A stretch of 64,000 nt of DNA from Branchinecta lynchi (taxonomy: Eukaryota; Arthropoda; Branchiopoda; Anostraca; Branchinectidae). The position numbers and the translations under genes are program-made. The stretch covers positions 16,818,849 through 16,882,848 of the forward strand of contig JAKZAP010000001.1 of assembly GCA_023053575.1 (NCBI GenBank), read 5' to 3'. Numbering within the stretch: position 1 is the stretch's first letter; each line of letters starts with the position of its first letter. This document shows, in pieces, positions 1 through 11,481 of this stretch. The notes under the pieces are model-generated. The model was not told where the DNA came from, made no database searches, and saw nothing but the letters and a program-made list of their open reading frames with translations.

Positions 1-958
1 GGGAAGAAGGGGGGGGGGGGAGAATCCGGAGTCTTGAGGCATGTATAACTTTCGAAGGGGTGCTCGGATCTGAATGAAACTTGATATTTGGAAAAGCCTC
101 GTATCTCAAATTTCCGAGATCAGTTCCGACCAGATCCCATGAATGTGGGTGGGGGTGGTTGGAGGGGAGAACCGGAAATCTTGTGACACCCTTAGAGTGG
201 AGCGATGAAACTTGGTGGGAAGAGCAAGCACAAGCCATAGATACGTCACAGTACCGGACCAGATTCCGGCACCTTTGGGGGAGTTGTAGGGGGTGTGGGT
301 CCGAAATTCCGGTCACCGCGAGTTAAGGTACTTCCAGATCCGCAAGGACGATGAAACTCGACCTTTGAACATCAGAGACTTAACAAGATTGGCTTAGAAA
401 TTGTCATTTCTCAGATTCGACCATCCCTTGAAGTACCATTAAAGCAAAATATACTTTTTCATCATCCCCATTAGCCCATGATCGTTTATGCCTCAAGGAT
501 TTTGCTAAGAAATGAATTTTTAGCACCCTTAAATTACATATCTTACCGAAAAGTAAAAAAAAACACGTTTGACCAAAAGATATAATTATATTCGTGATCC
601 CCAAGGGCCCATGATCTGTTTTGCCTCAAGGGTTTTGTGATTTCCTGAAAGTAAAAACAATTATTGTGAGCAAAATACATATTTTCATGATTTCGATGAG
701 CTTATCATCATTTGTGCAAGAGTGTTCGTTACGGATGAATGTTCTAGCGCCCTTAAAGTGAGCATCATCACAGCCAAATGCATAAATAGAATAGTTTTTT
801 AAGAACGATCCATTCTCACGATTTCAAAGGACCCATGATCATTCTTATCTCAAGGGATTTGCTTACAAATGAACACAACTAACGCACGAATTGGCAAATT
901 CCTATTTTCATCCTCTGATACAGCGTTGCAAGTGCCATATGAGCTTGTAGCTCTTGTC
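1..958 (+). repeat. Family B dispersed repeat, copy B1 (5' end cut by window edge)
   Basis: The copy begins before the window. Positions 1-330 hold B monomers with the usual marks (ATGAAACTTG, GGGGG runs, TTCCGG). Positions 390-958 are the AT-rich 3' arm, also present at 13400-13959 and in part at 51530-51736. The 3' end reads AAGTGCCATATGAGCTTGTAG then CTCTTGT, the family's 3' terminus. No coding potential beyond chance frames. Confidence 0.8.
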
Positions 959-1284
959 TTCTAAACTCTTAATGAATAAAATATTAGCTTATAAAGTCAT
1001 TATTGTTGAATATACATGTATATAAATGGTAATGGGGATAGGGATAGGAGAGGAATTTCTGTGAGATTGCTGCAGTAAGAAGCCTTTTCAGAAAACTCAG
1101 GTTTTTTCAAACGGGGAGGTCAGACGTTTGCATCGGTCATTGATTTTCATCGTCTCTTAACTAATGTATCGCGCAGAAGACTATCCAAATCAGAAGCTTG
1201 TGTTTCATCGGATCATTATTATGGCTCACGTGTACTTCTGGCACGAATTCCCGATGAAACGTTATGTAGCTGCAACCCTTCAGC

Positions 1285-1479
1285 ATGCAACGCTGCCGGC
1301 CCTTTGAACCAGTTTTCTAAGAAACGCTTTTGCAAATACAAACGCTTTCTCCTGCAACATATTCTTGTGCGGTACGTCTTCTCTTGAAACGGATTCGCTA
1401 AAACGGTTTATAGGAGAAACGCTTTACTAGATAACTGGCAAATTCTGAAAACTGGTTCATAGTGCCGGCAGCGTTGCAT
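1285..1479. mobile_element. MITE with 33-bp terminal inverted repeats
   Basis: The left arm 1285-1317 and right arm 1447-1479 are inverted copies with 2 mismatches in 33 bases. Both begin ATGCAACGCTGCCGGC and run into GAACCAGTTTTC. The 130-bp centre holds repeats of AAACGCTTT. No coding sequence is present. The target duplication cannot be read because the ends merge into AT-rich flanks, so no superfamily is assigned. Confidence 0.8.
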
Positions 1480-1689
1480 ATATAAAAAACGTTGCGTTTT
1501 ACTTTAGAGTGTACGCTGCTGACATGCTTCAATCTTTTGGAGACTCTTGCCCATGGGATAGCACTTTTCTTCTCTCCCACTGAAATTAAAATCTAACTCT
1601 TTTTGTAGTAGGCTACAGACAGAGTGGAATGCCTCAAAATTACTTGCATTGAGTTGAATTCCGCGTTTATTTTTGTATTTTCTGGGATT

Positions 1690-1822
1690 GTCACACTATT
1701 GTGCGACAAATCTGGACATCTTCATAAATAGAGTGAATTTTATGTCCTACGTACGACAAGAGTGACAAACAAAAAATAGAGTGACAATTCACACTATGGT
1801 GCGACGTGTGGCAACCCTGTAG
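1690..1822. repeat. Degenerate short repeats ending in a GTGGCAACCCTG terminus
   Basis: Motifs like CACACTATKGTGCGACR and AGAGTGACAA recur within 130 bp. The block ends in GTGGCAACCCTG at about 1809-1820, a sequence typical of transposon ends. Its partner end was not identified. Confidence 0.35.
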
Positions 1823-1938
1823 GAGGTACTTACTGTATTTGAATTCACTCCGGTACTCCCTCTCGCTCGGGTTTTGCCATTCCCGAATGGGCACAATTGC
1901 CTACGTGGCGGTGCACTCTCAGTGTCTTTGCTCTTTGG

Positions 1939-2253
1939 TAGTGTTGGGCGATATTCGATATCGATCACGATATGTCGGACCAAATATTGAAATCGAAAAC
2001 GATATTGTTCATTCGTAATTATTGTAACAGTTCAACATAACCTACATTTATATACCCGAAATTGGAGCAATATGTTTTCCGTAATTCAGTTCTTATTTAT
2101 TCGGTTTTTGAGATGATGCAAGATGCTATTTAACGACAATTTTGTTCTTAGATTTTGGCGAAACATGGTTTAGAAATATCGATATCGATTTATTGATTGT
2201 CGAATATCGAAAGTGAAAATATCGATAAGAAATCCAGATATCGCCCAACACTA
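1939..2253. mobile_element. hAT-like MITE, TAGTGTTGGGCGATA ends
   Basis: Perfect 15-bp inverted ends TAGTGTTGGGCGATA lie at 1939-1953 and 2239-2253. Subterminal ATCGATATCG motifs sit on both sides. Flanking 8-mers ctctttgg and atcttttg agree at 6 of 8 positions, consistent with an aged 8-bp target duplication as hAT elements make. 315 bp, non-coding. Confidence 0.75.
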
Positions 2254-3099
2254 ATCTTTTGACAGGATACCAGCTGAGCCTGAAACCGCAGTTCAGATGA
2301 ATTCAAAGTTCAAGGGAGCAGCCAGTAAAATATTGGAGAATTTTCTGATTGGCTAGTGCTGAACCAAGTCAGATAGGAAAACGGTGACCTAATTCACAGT
2401 CGTTTTACGAAACAGCAAGTGATTTATCGATCGGGCTTCGACACTAGCAACCAGAATGTTCCACAAAATAATTTGATTGGCTATCACCAAAGTTCGATTG
2501 ATTTGAACTTCGGTTTTCGACTACATGTACCCAAACTGGTGGCACTGGCGTCATCAATGTTACCACAGGCAGTAAAATTTTACTAGATCTAGTAAAACAT
2601 AAAAAAATCTAGTAAATATAGAGTTTCTAGTAAAATTGCTGTGAAGCTGTGTCGATGTGTTGATGTACAGAGATATTAGAATCCACCCTTGCTCTTAACT
2701 CTCTGCAGACTGCAGCTGGCCCAATCCATATGCAGAGACTTGAAACGAAAATATGCATTTTCTGGAAACTGTAAATATAAAAAGTGCCTATTTCACCATG
2801 TTGACTTTTGTTCGAATTTAGTGTACCGAAATTTATGTAAATTTGCGCATGCCCCTAGTTCAGCTCGCCAGCAGCTTTTTTACAGAACCGTTCTGAACCA
2901 GTTTTTGAGGATTCTCGTACTAGTGCCCATCAGTTTTACAACCGAAACCAGCCTCCTAGATCAAGTCTACTGCTACTCTCCTTTCCAACCCACTGGAAGC
3001 TGCTAGCACTTGCACTTCACAGTTTCGTACCGGTCAGCGATCAAACGACCATTTTTTGGTCCCTACATCATCAGCGATTAGACCCCTGCGAGAGAAACC
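2254..3099. other. No gene recognised; AGTAAAATTTTACT palindromic patch
   Basis: No splice-flanked open frame or familiar domain is visible. Around 2570-2635 the motif CTAGTAAAA repeats and forms AGTAAAATTTTACT. A related patch is at 4740-4800. Confidence 0.4.
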
Positions 3100-3346
3100 C
3101 CAGAAAATCCCCAAACTAGCCCCTGTGGCCCCTCTTCATGAAAGATATAGAAGGAGTTTTGTTCCAGCATTTGTTGAGTTGTACAATAACCGATAAGTTA
3201 GCTCTTTTTAGTGTTTTTTTTCTTCCTTCGTTACAAAGTGTTATGCATTCCTCATTTTTTATGACAAAAAGGTCAAATTCGGCGATAACGCTGTGATCTT
3301 TTGCAAAATAAAATTCTATTCTATTCTTATTCTATTCTATTCTGGC
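3100..3346 (+). mobile_element. LINE 3' end with (TTCTA)n tail
   Basis: A non-coding 3' UTR-like stretch ends in AAAATAAAATTCTATTCTA and a run of TTCTA units to 3346. Simple-repeat tails after a 5'-truncated insert are typical of non-LTR retrotransposons. The tail resembles that of the coding LINE at 57.7 kb (reverse complement of AGAATAGAATAG). Confidence 0.55.
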
Positions 3347-3451
3347 AGTTCTCAATTTCGTCTGTGAACCAAAACCAAGGATTTGAGCTCTTTGACCGTT
3401 GTGCAAGGTCTTTAGTCCCTGATGAAAACAAACGAACCAACACCTTTCAGA

Positions 3452-4476
3452 ACAAGAGCTACGAGCTCATATGGCACTTAACACGAGTATGTGGTACCTA
3501 AAAAGTAGACGAGAAATCCAAATACCCCGCCATCTAAAAATGCGGTTCGGACCTATAAATATGATATCTAGTCTCACTCAAGTCTGAGCATTTCCGTCGC
3601 CTCGGATCACCTAGGGCAAATGACTTTTCCACCTTCCAAGTTTCAACCCTAAAGCGTTTCACGAGATTTCCGGTCCCCCCCCTTCAACCCCCCCCCCCCA
3701 AAAAAAAAAGTATCTGGTTCAACCAGGACTTGAAGTGGAACATCTGCGACGATTATGCATATCTCTTTCCACTTGCCAAGTTTCATTCAATTCCGATCAC
3801 CCGTTCAAAAGTTATGCATGCCACCAGATTCCGGGCTCTCCATCCCTCCACTCCCCCCACGGTGGTTGAATCCAGGAAACGACTATTATCAAGTCAATCT
3901 GTTTGGGTCCCTGACATCTCTCCCAGGTTCCATTGTCCTAGCACATCCGGAAGTACCGAACTAGTAGGATCACCGAAATTCCGGACCCCGCCTCCTCGAC
4001 CCCCACAGTGTCCGAATCTGGTCCGGTTATGACAACGATGTGTCTAGGACTTGTGCTTGTTCTTCCTACCAAGTTTCATCCCGAACCCTCCACCAAGATT
4101 TCCGGTTCCTCCCCTCCAGCTACCCCCAAAGTCACCGGATCCGGTTCGGATTCAGATTGGGTCGTCTGAGACATGGGGTCCTTCCAAATATCAAGTTTCA
4201 TTAAGATCCGATCACCCGTTCAAAAGTTATAAATTCCTCTATATTCCGGATTCCCCCTGCCACCACTCCCCCCACGATGCTCGGATCAGCGAAGTGACTA
4301 TTTCCAACTCAATCGTTTGGGGTCCCTAATATGCCTGCCAAGTTTCATCGTCGTAGCTTATCTGGAAGTGCCCAAACTAGAAAATCCTGGACAGACCGAC
4401 CGAGCGACAAACCGACGGACGGACAGAAATTACGATCGCTATATGTCACTTGGCCGAAGGGCAAGTGCCATAAAAA
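3452..4476 (-). repeat. Family B, copy B2, both ends present
   Basis: On the plus strand it begins ACAAGAGCTACGAGCTCATA and ends with the hairpin CACTTGGCCGAAGGGCAAGTG followed by CCATAAAAA. In between are monomers with CCAAGTTTCAT, CCGGATCC and C-rich runs, then a GACGGACGGACAG tract next to the hairpin. About 1 kb; one of the clearest end-to-end copies. Confidence 0.8.
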
Positions 4477-4595
4477 TCGACTGTTTCTAAGAGAATTTGA
4501 CCTGTTTAAAGAAGAAATCGACTGTCTTTAGAGAAATCGATATTAGCCGACAATATTATGAGGGGGCGCGACCCCCATTTGTGACGTCTCTTCTC
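4477..4595. repeat. Family G fragment (CGACTGTTT tandem motif)
   Basis: AAATCGACTGTTTCTAAGA recurs about every 20 bases, then GGGGGCGCGACCCCC. The same motif and a G- or C-rich end are seen at 55735-55925 and 56622-56873. It abuts the hairpin end of B2. Confidence 0.45.
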
Positions 4596-4924
4596 TTTGT
4601 GACCAAGTCCGTGGTTGGATATATATTGATGCTTCGATGCTCAGCATCACAACCTCAAAATTTCACTGTCTGTCGATCTATTTCTTTATTGTTCAAATGT
4701 AGTATGGGTTCCTTAAGTTAATGCGAAAAATTTCAAGTTAGCAAGTTTTATTAGAATTTAGTAAAAAAAATCTCCGGGGTCTAGTAAACTTAATTTTGGT
4801 CGCTATTCTCCGTTGCGATTGGCAAAAATCCAGCAAAGCTTGGTCTCCCGACTCCCAGCGATTTTCCTCGCAATTTTCATGACCGGCTGGTACCGAGTTT
4901 TGGCCAAAAGCCGTTGTGAATGGG

Positions 4925-6181
4925 TTTTTGGGATCCCAAAACGTAAATGGAGGGACACCTATGACATCACAAAAGTTGTCCGTCTGTTAGCACGATAACT
5001 CTCGAAGCGAATGAGAAATTTTGATGAAACTTGGTGTGAGGATTCTTTGGGTCAAGGGTAAGGTCAAATCTGTAGATGGGCTCTGTAGCTCTACATTTAG
5101 GGGTGGGGGTTCAAATTAAGGGCCAAACAATATATTTTTGAACAACTAATGTACCGGAAAGGTGGGGAGGGTGGTTGGTTTTACCGGAGTTAAACCGGAA
5201 AGTTGGTTAAAAGTAAAAGTTTCATTTGAAGTTGATTAAATGTTCGATTTAGGGGTAAGAAGACATGCTGAACACTTATGTGACAAGCATTTTCTACTCG
5301 AACAACTAGTTCGCCCGGAATCCTGCAAAAAACGGAAAACTTGTTAAAAGCAAAAGTTTTATTTGAAGTTGATTAGAGGCGTATTCTCGCCGTTCCCGAG
5401 GACTCCTCGGGGAATCAAAGGGAACGGCGAGAATAGAGGGAGTCACTCCACGCGGACTCCGCGGACAGAAACAGCGAGAACACGGGGAAAGCTTCCAGCA
5501 TGGATTTTGTTCGAAAAAGTTGACGAAATTAGTCTGGAGCCACTTCATTTTTGATGGTTTTGTTTATTCTTATTATTTTAATTAATTTTACATTGCACCA
5601 ACACCAGCAAAAATTTAATCCCCTCCGAATCTGAAAAGAAGTCCTTTTTGATGATGGTTATGATAATCAGAGCATTCCCCGTCCGTGGGGACTCGCGAGA
5701 ATACTGGGAGTGAGTCCCCGGGACAAACAAAAACGCGGGGACTCCTCAAGTGGAGTCCGTGGGGAACGGCTAGAGTACGCCTTAGATGACAGATTCAGGG
5801 GTAAGAAAAGACACTGACTCTGTATATGACAATATTTTTTTTACACTGACATATAATTCATCCGGAATCCGCTTGTAACCGAAATTTATTGTGTAAGTCA
5901 AAGTTTTATTTGAAGTTGATTGATGTTCTTTGTAGGGATAAGGAGATACGCTGGTTTCTTTTCTGTTTTTTTTTTATTGTTGGACTAGTCGTTTGCTCGG
6001 AATTCGGCCGAAACCGGAAATTTGGCAGAGGTAAAGCAGGAAGGTTCGGTCAGTGCTATATCTGAACTTTTTTTTTCTCTGATGATTAGCATGGCGAAGA
6101 CTGGATCTGCCGAAGACAAGACCCAATCCTCTGGATCAAATATTAGACTTTCTGGATCCCATCGACACCTTTGGTCTTGTT
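4925..6181 (+). repeat. Family A, copy A1, interrupted by a MITE
   Basis: Starts with TTTTTGGGATCCCAAAACGT and ends GACACCTTTGGTCTTGTT. Inner ~135-bp units carry CCGGAAAGTTGGTTAAAAG, GAAGTTGATTAGATG and GAAGACATGCTGAAC. A 404-bp inverted-repeat element (5378-5781) splits one unit and duplicates TTAGA. Confidence 0.85.
5378..5781. mobile_element. 404-bp MITE with 5-bp target duplication TTAGA
   Basis: Ends are GGCGTATTCTCGCCGTTCCC and the inverse of GGGAACGGCTAGAGTACGCC. Flanks are TTAGA at 5373-5377 and 5782-5786; removing the insert restores the family A unit GTTGATTAGATGACAG. The left end also folds on itself: ATTCTCGCCGTTCCC at 5383-5397 pairs exactly with 5420-5434. The centre is AT-rich and non-coding. 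A 5-bp duplication with GGCGTA ends fits no superfamily I can name securely. Confidence 0.8.
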
Positions 6182-6209
6182 ACTTCTGCCAAGTATGCTG
6201 GGATGGCTA

Positions 6210-6320
6210 ACTGACGAAACATCCCCAGGACAAACGTGACAAAACGTCCCCGTGAGAAAACATCCACATGACAAAATGTCCCCACAGAAAAATGTCCCCG
6301 TGGCGAAACCTCCCCAAGCA
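6210..6320. repeat. Family D degenerate tandem motif (GTCCCCRTGACAAAAC)
   Basis: Six variants of a ~18-base motif (CAAAACGTCCCCGTG and similar). The inverse motif GGGGACGTTTTG appears three times at 10995-11220. Probably the tandem end of a DNA element. Confidence 0.5.
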
Positions 6321-7198
6321 TAGTTTGTTAAGTTCGCCTCGATCATCAAGTGCGTGATCGACGTACAACAACTTCAGAGTGTGCATTACAGATGTACATT
6401 CCTTGTAAGCACGAAAAATCGGACGTGTGACCGATTGTTTCATAGATTTATTGTTTCTGATTAACACATGTTAATGGTTAACTTCAGATATCGAGGTTGA
6501 TGTCGTAAAATAACACCTAGTAGGTTATTACAAGTAACCTATCCGAGCCGAAGGCGAGGTTGATATTTTTAAAAAGCCGTCGAGGTTGTTATTCAGAAAT
6601 AAACCGAGATGGAGGTATGTTAACTATTATAACTTTTTCGAAAGGAATTTTTGTCCACGTAGTAGCCTACTCAATCTTCTTAGCTTGGTAGCACTTATTT
6701 GCTACTTTTGTAGGTAATTTTCGTTTTGTGAAATGGCAACTCTAGCCTACTACAGAAATGTGAAAATGACTACTGTTGTGAACCGTGTATTTCAGTTTAT
6801 AATACAATCCTTATCCAACACCATCTTTTTCATTTGTGTCGAAGCAGATGCCACCTAGCGGCGGGCTCGATTGATACAATTTATCAAGGCGGGCTCTTCG
6901 GGAGACATAATTGATCAACCTTAAACTGATATTGCCACCGGTAGCAGAATTCTGTGATTCGATTTACATTTTCGCTTCTTTGACAAAGCGATCAAGAACT
7001 CTGCGACCGGTTCCTTACCAGTAAATGCAAAAACGAAGCATACAAGTTAAGACATATAATTATGAAGATTGAAGATGATAAAGCGAGATTTCCCGTTGAG
7101 AGTTGGTGAAAAGGACCAAGTTTCATAGGTGCCAGAATGTCATTGTTTTTTCCAGCCAAAAGTCACAGGTTCGATCAGAAAAAGTGGCAACACTGAAG
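6321..7198. other. No gene recognised
   Basis: Unique-looking sequence. CCGAGATGGAGG and CGAGGTTGATA variants repeat loosely at 6490-6620, and GTAGCCTACT/AGCCTACTAC motifs occur near 6660 and 6745. No frame with splice signals or a known domain. Confidence 0.4.
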
Positions 7199-8433
7199 TT
7201 TTTGGGATCCCAAAACGTAAGTGGAGGGATACCTATGACATCGCAAAAGTTGTCCGTCTGTCCGTCCGTCCGTCCGTCCGTCTGTGAGCACGATAACTCT
7301 CGAAGGGAATGAGATATTTTGATGAAACTTGGTGTGACGATTCTTTGGGTCAAGAGTAAGGTCGAGTTCGTAGACGGGCCCTGTAGCTCTACATTTAGGG
7401 GTGGTGGAGGGGGTTTATATGAAGGGACAAACAAATATTTTTAAACAGATAATGTGATAGTCGATTAGTAGTAGTAGTAGTAGAACAGTTTTATTGAAAA
7501 TAAACATTTTGTTTTCCATAGCACAACAAAAGCGGGGCTTGCGAGGCTGTGCTAACTTGTAAGAAAAAAAGAAGAGAAGAGAGTATGGAGAATGAGACCA
7601 TGTACCGATACCAAAACAAAAGAAAATGGGGTTAATTGCAATTATGGGGTAGGAAGGCATGCTGAGCACGATGGTGAAAACCATTTTCTCGCCGGACAAG
7701 TAGTTCGTCCAGAATCCGGCAAAAACCGGAAAGTTGGTTAAAAGTAAAAGTTTCATTTGAAGTTGATTAAATGGTCGATTTAGGGGTAAGAAGACATGCT
7801 GAACACGACGGTGAAAATCAATTTTTCGCCGAACAAGTAGTTCGTCCGGAATCCGGCAAAAACCGGAAAGTTGGTTAAAAGTAAAAGTTGCATTTGAAGT
7901 TGATTAAATGTTCGATTCAGGGTTAAAAAACATGCTGAACACGATGGTGAAAACTTTTTCTCGCCGAACAACTAGTTTGCCGGTATCCGCCTAAACCGGA
8001 CAAATTTTTAAAAGCAAAAGTTCGATTAGATGACAGATTAAGGGGTAAGAAGAGAGGCTGAGTCTGTATATGACAATCACTTTTTACCCGGACATATAAT
8101 TAGTCCGGAATCCGGTTGTAACCGGATTTAACTTTTATTCAAAGTTGATTAGATGTTCTTTATAGGGATAAGGAGATAGGCTGGATTTGTTTCTGAATTT
8201 TCTTTTTTTGCTGGACTAGTAGTTCGTTCGGAATTCGGGCGAAACCGGAAACTTGGCAGAAGTAAAGCAGGAAGTCTCGGTCAGTATCGTCAAAATATAT
8301 ATGGCTTATAGAGGTATATCTGAACTTTCTCTGATGATTAGCCTGGCGAAGACTGGATCTGGCGAAGACAAGACCCGATTGCGCGAATCAAATATTAGAT
8401 TTTTGGGATCCGATCGACACCTTTGGTCTTGTT
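7199..8433 (+). repeat. Family A, copy A2
   Basis: Starts TTTTTGGGATCCCAAAACGT, then a (GTCC)n tract at 7257-7282, the ATGAAACTTGGTGTGA core, and several ~135-bp units. Ends with CACCTTTGGTCTTGTT. A LINE tail is inserted at about 7465-7645. Confidence 0.85.
7465..7645 (-). mobile_element. LINE 3' end inside A2, (ACT)n tail
   Basis: Interrupts the family A string GTGATAGTCGATTATGGGG. The plus strand begins (AGT)n then AACAGTTTTATTGAAAATAA, i.e. the reverse complement of an AT-rich 3' UTR with a trinucleotide tail. No ORF2 sequence remains. Confidence 0.5.
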
Positions 8434-10297
8434 ATTAATGGACTATTCAATCAGTGCAAGATCGAGAAAAGAAACTGGGAATCGCTCAATAGCTTTCTTT
8501 TGGATAGGAGAGGAAACTAGACCTACGTTGCCTGGGCAAGTTGAAGTGTTGCAGCAACCTTTGTTCGGCTTCGCCGACTAAAGTGTTGCTCGCAACACTT
8601 TGGCTTTGTTTCTTCGCGAACGGTTAGATGCTGAATTTGTCAGCCCATCTAGGTTTTCAAAATGGTATGTTCCAGTCCATGAAGAATATCTTTCTTCACA
8701 TGGTTATCCTCAGCGTTGAAGAAAAAAAAAAACAGAATATCGGAAGTAGGGACTAAATTGACTTTGCCGCCAGTTGAACTTTATCCTTTTCAATCGTAGA
8801 CATCGTGACTTGTGGAAACTTGGAACATTATCTTATATAACCTTGGTTGGTATTATAAAGCTATCCATAGCTTCTTAGTTCAAAATACTATAGATGTCAC
8901 TCTACTAATTATTGCGAAACATATCGCTGTTTTACATTATCATTTGTATCCGTTGCGTTAACACTTAATTCTAGGTTACAGCGAAAGAACATAACCATAG
9001 ACCATTCTAGCATCTTATGAAAATGGCAATGAGCTAGCAACCGATTCTTGAACGACGACATGAACCAAACTTTTCTTATCATCAAAGAACATTTAGATCT
9101 CACGATCAAATACACAAGAAAGAAATAATAGGATAAAATGTACACCAACTACCAACTTTGCTAACCCCTCATCGCCGAAGATGACTATGGTCTAACAGCC
9201 GATTTTTGCTTACAAGTACCCTATATGTCTCACAGCCTATTTTTGGTTTCAGTGTGTACCTCACTACTGAAGTTGTCAACCCCTCCAAACTTTCGAACTG
9301 TTGTATCTCATGAAGGAATTTTTGTACCACAAAACAGATGATAACTTTTTTGCCTTAGGCCAACTTTCTAATATCACCACTTAGAAAGGAGCAAAGGATA
9401 AGCTCTAATTTCTTTAGCAGTGAGAGAACTTGTAAAGTTTAAGAGGCCCGCCTGATATCATTTCTCTTCCTCACTCCCAAGTGTAAGAAATGAAATGATA
9501 AACTCAGCTGAAATCACGAACAGTAATGGGTAGAAACAATAGATGGCAGCACTTTCGGACCCGTGGGAAAATAACCCTTTTTTTATTCTGTAATTTTTTT
9601 TATTTATCACTCAAAGAAGATATATTGGCTTTGGGGCCAGGGAACTGCCGCACATATTTCGCACTTATAGATTTGAGTGCATCTTCAGTTTAAAACTGGT
9701 GCCTGTCTGCTTGCCTGCTAGAACGTAGCTTTCCACTCGAAAGCAGAAACATGGTTTGGTGAAACGAAACCTTGGCTGCATAACTTCAGACAGTCCTCTC
9801 TGACATAGGCTATACAACTCCACTTCACTTCACCCACAGTAGGCTCTGGCTCAATTACAAGCAAAAACCATCCTTTTTGGCCCCAGGCAAGAGTTCTACT
9901 GAGCTTTCGGAAATGTAATGTCATATTCATCAATCCGGCCTAAGGTCCACACTTTCTGTAAAAACCGCATACGTTAGACCCCTTCCGTCTTCTAGTAATA
10001 AGACGAAATCAAGTGACTAGGGAAAAAAAAAACAAAAAAAACACGACAAAACCAAAGTGTTGCTCTCGCAACACAATAAGCTGGAAGTAATGTTGTTTCA
10101 GTTGACAAGATGCATTTTCATTAGGAATCTGATTGTAACGAGGTATGGCCCAGGGTGGTTGGCTAGGCAAGCAACATTTTTTTTTCAATATTTTTGTCTG
10201 TATTTTTTTTGTTTCTTCTGAAAGTGAGTTTATTTCTTTTTTGCGGTCAGGTTCTAATTTTCAGCGGTTGAAGAAAAGTGCTGGATGATCTTCTGCG
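8434..10297. other. No gene recognised; short repeat shared with 10.85 kb
   Basis: 8620-8700 and 10845-10920 share CGGTTARATGCTGAA and GGTTTTCAAAATGKTAT. GTGTTGCTCGCAACAC-type palindromes occur near 8595 and 10055. No open frame shows domain features. Confidence 0.35.
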
Positions 10298-10325
10298 GAG
10301 GATGATACGGCTTCGTATCATCCTC
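10298..10325. other. Perfect 12-bp stem hairpin
   Basis: GAGGATGATACG at 10298-10309 pairs perfectly with CGTATCATCCTC at 10314-10325 around the loop GCTT. No poly-T run follows and no gene end is nearby, so it is unlikely to be a terminator. A transposon subterminal hairpin is possible. Confidence 0.6.
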
Positions 10326-10990
10326 TCTTGAGGCTGATACGGTATCGGATCAACGTCTATGCAACTCAATGTCATGAAACAACTACAAACCTGTTCGAGA
10401 AAAGTTAAGTGTAATATTCCTTGCAATGGACTCGTAACTGATCAGTTCTAGGTCGTTTAAAGCAATATGTACAATCTGACGAGCACCAATATGCTCCTCA
10501 GAGAAAGGGGAAGCCCACTGTGGCTCAAAGAGAGTCAAACAAGGAGAATACAAATTTTGCGGTAGTGCCATTATGGTGGATAAAAATGACATGGGAAGCG
10601 AGGAAATGAGAGCAAATGGAACGATTAGTTAGGTAGAGAGACACAGTAATCAGTAAGACGGGTTTGGTCCTTTAATAATAAATATCATCAAATTAAATAT
10701 CGAACAAAAGCGAGATCAATGAGTTATATCGCAGCTTAAACTAACACACAACTAAGCCAACTAAATAAAGGATAAAACGAAAACTGACAAACTATTAATC
10801 TTTGCACTTTCTTTAAAAAATAGCCATAGCCGAGAGCATCACTTTGGTTCGTTTCGTCACTATCGGTTAAATGCTGAAGTAGCCAACCGATCGTGGTTTT
10901 CAAAATGTTATATTCCAAGAACAAATTTCTCTGAGCTGATGACGAAATGAGTAGTCTCGTAGACTAGCTATCCCTCAGCAATGAACAAAC
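10326..10990. other. No gene recognised
   Basis: AT-rich sequence with only short chance frames. It includes the second copy of the short repeat described at 8.6 kb. Confidence 0.35.
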
Positions 10991-10994
10991 AAAT

Positions 10995-11222
10995 CTATAG
11001 CCGGGGACGTTTTGCTGTGGGGACGTTTCGATTGGGGACATTTCCCCCAACCCCATTTATGCAGTTATCATAACCCGTATAGCATAAGAACAATTCTGAT
11101 CTTTTTGGTTTCCTGGGTGGATAGGTGATATTCGTTTTTTAACTGTTATTGTTTTTGGTTGTATTTTCGTTTCGTTTCGTTTGTACGTTTCGCCATGGGG
11201 ACGTTTTGTCACTGGGGGAGTT
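10995..11222. repeat. Family D second locus (GGGGACGTTTTG motifs at both sides)
   Basis: GGGGACGTTTTGCTGTGGGG stands at the left and CCATGGGGACGTTTTGTCAC at the right of a ~150-bp AT-rich core. Both are in the same orientation. Inverse of the motif at 6210-6320. Confidence 0.45.
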
Positions 11223-11481
11223 GATTAGATGTAGATAATGAAGACTGGGAAATCTTGATAGATGAAATGTGACCAGAGGCTCCGGAAATTATATTTCTGA
11301 CATGATTTCCTACAGCTGTGGTTGTATTTGTTTGCTCGTCATTTTACTTGGCCCAAGGTCTTTGAGCAAAAAAAAATAAGTTAACTATTTATATAGTTAT
11401 TAAACTTACAAGTATTAATTACTATCATTCTATCTCTATAGGCTTAGCTGGCTCTTTCGTATCGGAATGGAGTATATGAAC

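Noticed and set aside
81..326. 81-aa plus-strand frame at the window start
   Set aside because: Lies wholly inside family B monomers.
4925..6181. Family A as a typical Helitron
   Set aside because: No TC start, no CTRR end, and insertions are not between A and T consistently.
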